Shown here: one piece after another, positions 62,546 to 64,000 of the stretch
Layout of the letters: every line of letters starts with the position of its first letter
Position numbering within the stretch: the stretch's first letter is position 1
From: JAJRPT01 sp964465945
GTDB taxonomy: Bacteria > Bacteroidota > Ignavibacteria > Kapaibacteriales > UBA2268
Direction of reading: 5' to 3'
Assembly: GCA_964465945.1 (NCBI GenBank)
Contig: CAYXMM010000003.1
Location: 62,001 to 126,000 of the forward strand
DNA: 64,000 bases
Made by a program: the position numbers and the translations under genes
The notes under the pieces: model-generated
The model's database searches: none
What the model was told of the DNA's origin: nothing
Seen by the model: only the letters and a program-made list of their open reading frames with translations

Positions 62546-63016
62546 TTAGTTATTTATAAGATTAAATTCAATTTCATTAATTGCCTTAAATTCTACTAAT
62601 TCATTGTCTTTGTTATACTCACCTTTGAAAAATAAGTTATCTGAAACTTTAGCTGTTACGCTAACGATTGGGTCACCAGTAACTATAACCTTTTGTTGAC
62701 CATAAATAAAAGGGATATACCAACTATAGTGGCTGATAACAACATTTGTTAACCCAATTGCCCCCGGAACAGATTCAATAGCGTTATCAACTGCTTCCTT
62801 AAAAGTAGAAGCATCAAAAATATTGCCAGTAGGAATTATTATAATTATACTTACTACTGCTTCACCTTCAGCACTTTTTTTGGTAATACTATAGTTTTTA
62901 TTAAAATCAATATTCTTTGTACTCAATAGTGTAAAATCATGAGACCTTATTGTGCATGAACTTAGAATAGCTCCAATTAATAAAAATAAACTTATGATTG
63001 ATAAATATTTTTTCAT
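62546..63016 (-). CDS. Lipoprotein, paralog 2 of a tandem pair
   Basis: A 156-residue lipoprotein (lipobox LSSC, about residue 21) not recognised by name. Shared with the neighbour gene are DFTLLSTKNIDF, a central hydrophobic SIIIIIPTGN strand, KEAVDNAIESVPGAIGLTNVVI and a GDPIV segment. The pattern resembles families whose members have an 'STKN' start and a Gly-rich middle; no activity is known. It follows its paralog by 2 nt. Confidence 0.68.
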   Translation of the reverse strand: MKKYLSIISLFLLIGAILSSCTIRSHDFTLLSTKNIDFNKNYSITKKSAEGEAVVSIIIIIPTGNIFDASTFKEAVDNAIESVPGAIGLTNVVISHYSWYIPFIYGQQKVIVTGDPIVSVTAKVSDNLFFKGEYNKDNELVEFKAINEIEFNLINN

Positions 63017-63018
63017 TT

Positions 63019-63507
63019 TTATTCTCCTGACTTAATTATGTTATATTCCATTTCATTTATTTTATCTACGCTTTCAACACTTAGGTCATCATTCATATAG
63101 ACCTTGTAGTAATTACTTTGACTATTGTCTTGGCTTAATACGGCAATTCTTGGGTCTATTATAGCATCACCTTCAACTTCAATTGAAGAATACCCATATA
63201 ATAATAGCCACATAAATTTGCTAGTTATTACACCATTTGACAATGCTACACAACCCGGAATAGAAGCTATAGCGTTATCAATTGCTTGTTTAAGCATTTG
63301 ACCATGACCAGAATAGAGCTTGGTTGGGAAAAACAAAATTATATGAACTTTTTCCTCTTCTGTTGCCCTTTGAGTAGTAACTTTATACTCTTTCATTCTT
63401 GTTACATCAAAATTCTTTGTAGAAATTAAAGTATAGTCTACAATCCTTTGAGAACAAGAAGCTAAAATGAATGAAAATACAAAAATTAATGCTATGTATT
63501 TTTTCAT
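63019..63507 (-). CDS. Lipoprotein, paralog 1 of a tandem pair
   Basis: A 162-residue lipoprotein (lipobox LASC). It shares DYTLISTKNFDV, HIILFFPTK, KQAIDNAIASIPGCVALSNGVI and a GDAII segment with the gene behind it, at about one-third identity, so the duplication is old. The start at 63507 (MKKYIALIF) is chosen over 63549, as the signal peptide begins there. Confidence 0.68.
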   Translation of the reverse strand: MKKYIALIFVFSFILASCSQRIVDYTLISTKNFDVTRMKEYKVTTQRATEEEKVHIILFFPTKLYSGHGQMLKQAIDNAIASIPGCVALSNGVITSKFMWLLLYGYSSIEVEGDAIIDPRIAVLSQDNSQSNYYKVYMNDDLSVESVDKINEMEYNIIKSGE

Positions 63508-63615
63508 AAAAAAACCCCTTATTGAATAAATAAAAATGCAATATAACAATATTTTAAAAAAAAAATTTAATATTCTAATACTGTATTATTTTACAAAATA
63601 AATTAGATTAAATAA

Positions 63616-63641
63616 AAATGCCGAATATATCTTCGGCATTT
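63616..63641 (-). terminator. Terminator after thrS
   Basis: AAATGCCGAA/TTCGGCATTT hairpin, with T-rich sequence on the minus strand after it. Confidence 0.7.
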
Positions 63642-63644
63642 CAA

Positions 63645-64000
63645 TTACTTAGTTGGGTCTGGTTGAGAATCAAAAATATTTAGTAATTCTTGAATTGTTT
63701 TTGTTCCTAAGTCTCCAACCCCGTGTTCTCTTAATGCAACTGTTTGAGTTTCTTGCTCTTTTGGTCCTACGATAATTGAATATGAAATTTTCTTCTGCTC
63801 TGATTCTGCTATTTTCCTTTGAATCTTCTCTGCTCTCGCATCTATTTCAACTCTATAGCCAAGTTCTTTCAATTTATCATTTATAGATTGGGCATAATCC
63901 ATTGTTTTATCTGAAATTGGTAGAATTGATACTTGGACAGGTGCTAACCAGAACGGGAAGTTACCAGCGTAATGTTCTATTAAAATTGATACAAATCTTT
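63645..64000 (-). CDS. thrS: Threonyl-tRNA synthetase, C-terminal part (5' end outside window)
   Basis: The frame is open to the window edge. The upstream residues read RFVSILIEHYAGNFPFWLAPVQV, the link between catalytic core and anticodon-binding domain of class II ThrRS (region at 63910-63999). The rest is that HGTP anticodon-binding domain: ARAEKIQRKIAESEQKKISYSIIVGPKE, QTVALREHG. The catalytic core lies outside. Confidence 0.93.
   Translation of the reverse strand, partial: RFVSILIEHYAGNFPFWLAPVQVSILPISDKTMDYAQSINDKLKELGYRVEIDARAEKIQRKIAESEQKKISYSIIVGPKEQETQTVALREHGVGDLGTKTIQELLNIFDSQPDPTK

Overview
The window is very A+T-rich (roughly 30% G+C by eye) bacterial DNA. It most likely comes from the Bacteroidota/Chlorobiota side of the FCB group, possibly a Kapabacteria- or Ignavibacteria-like lineage. 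Three things point there: several proteins carry C-terminal domains of the type IX secretion system (T9SS) sorting type next to a PorV/PorQ-family gene; promoters follow the Bacteroidota pattern TTG-N18-22-TAnnTTTG; and lipoproteins, a TonB-dependent receptor, a CzcA-TolC fusion pump and frequent TTG starts are all typical. Placement is by inference only, as there is no rRNA in the window.

Layout. 1-5.4 kb: end of a TonB-dependent receptor, a TPR lipoprotein, a DUF3467 protein, an M20 amidohydrolase and a DegT/DnrJ aminotransferase. 5.5-10.44 kb: six full copies and one truncated copy of a secreted T9SS-type protein, head to tail with 4-nt overlaps. The last copy is cut and joined to the N-terminal remnant of a DNA methyltransferase. 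10.7-15.6 kb: housekeeping genes (def, gamma carbonic anhydrase, response regulator, yicC, a cysteine-less FmdB-like protein, a pentapeptide lipoprotein, dut), then tRNA-Arg. 16.1-20.5 kb: a four-gene minus-strand operon ending in a PorV/PorQ-family protein. 21-24.4 kb: ftsQ-ftsA-ftsZ. 24.5-28.6 kb: a small outer-membrane protein, ribosomal protein S1, clpX-clpP. 28.7-33.2 kb: a PMT-type glycosyltransferase and a lipoprotein/ECF sigma/anti-sigma-like operon. 33.3-39.1 kb: divalent-metal HME-RND efflux with a His-rich small protein. 39.2-45.4 kb: tRNA-Leu, a membrane protein, ruvC-yebC, fabA, rlmD-like, a degenerate tyrosine recombinase, an enoyl-CoA hydratase, tRNA-Cys. 45.6-52 kb: a second small His-rich protein and a complete AcrAB-TolC-type tripartite pump. 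52.5-54.8 kb: four small metabolic or stress genes. 54.9-61.4 kb: a YCF48 surface protein and an ABC efflux operon (adaptor, FtsX-type permease, ATPase) split by a 1.35-kb insert between 266-bp perfect direct repeats. 61.4-63.5 kb: a HicBA toxin-antitoxin pair between 55-bp direct repeats and two paralogous lipoproteins. The window ends in the C-terminal part of thrS.

The most unusual structures are the tandem array of exported mosaic paralogs with its broken distal end, the permease-end duplication around a chimeric secreted gene, the 16-20.5 kb operon that joins a pseudo-kinase to T9SS-like genes, and an anti-sigma-like protein that ends in an outer-membrane beta-barrel-like domain. The rest is mostly ordinary core genome.
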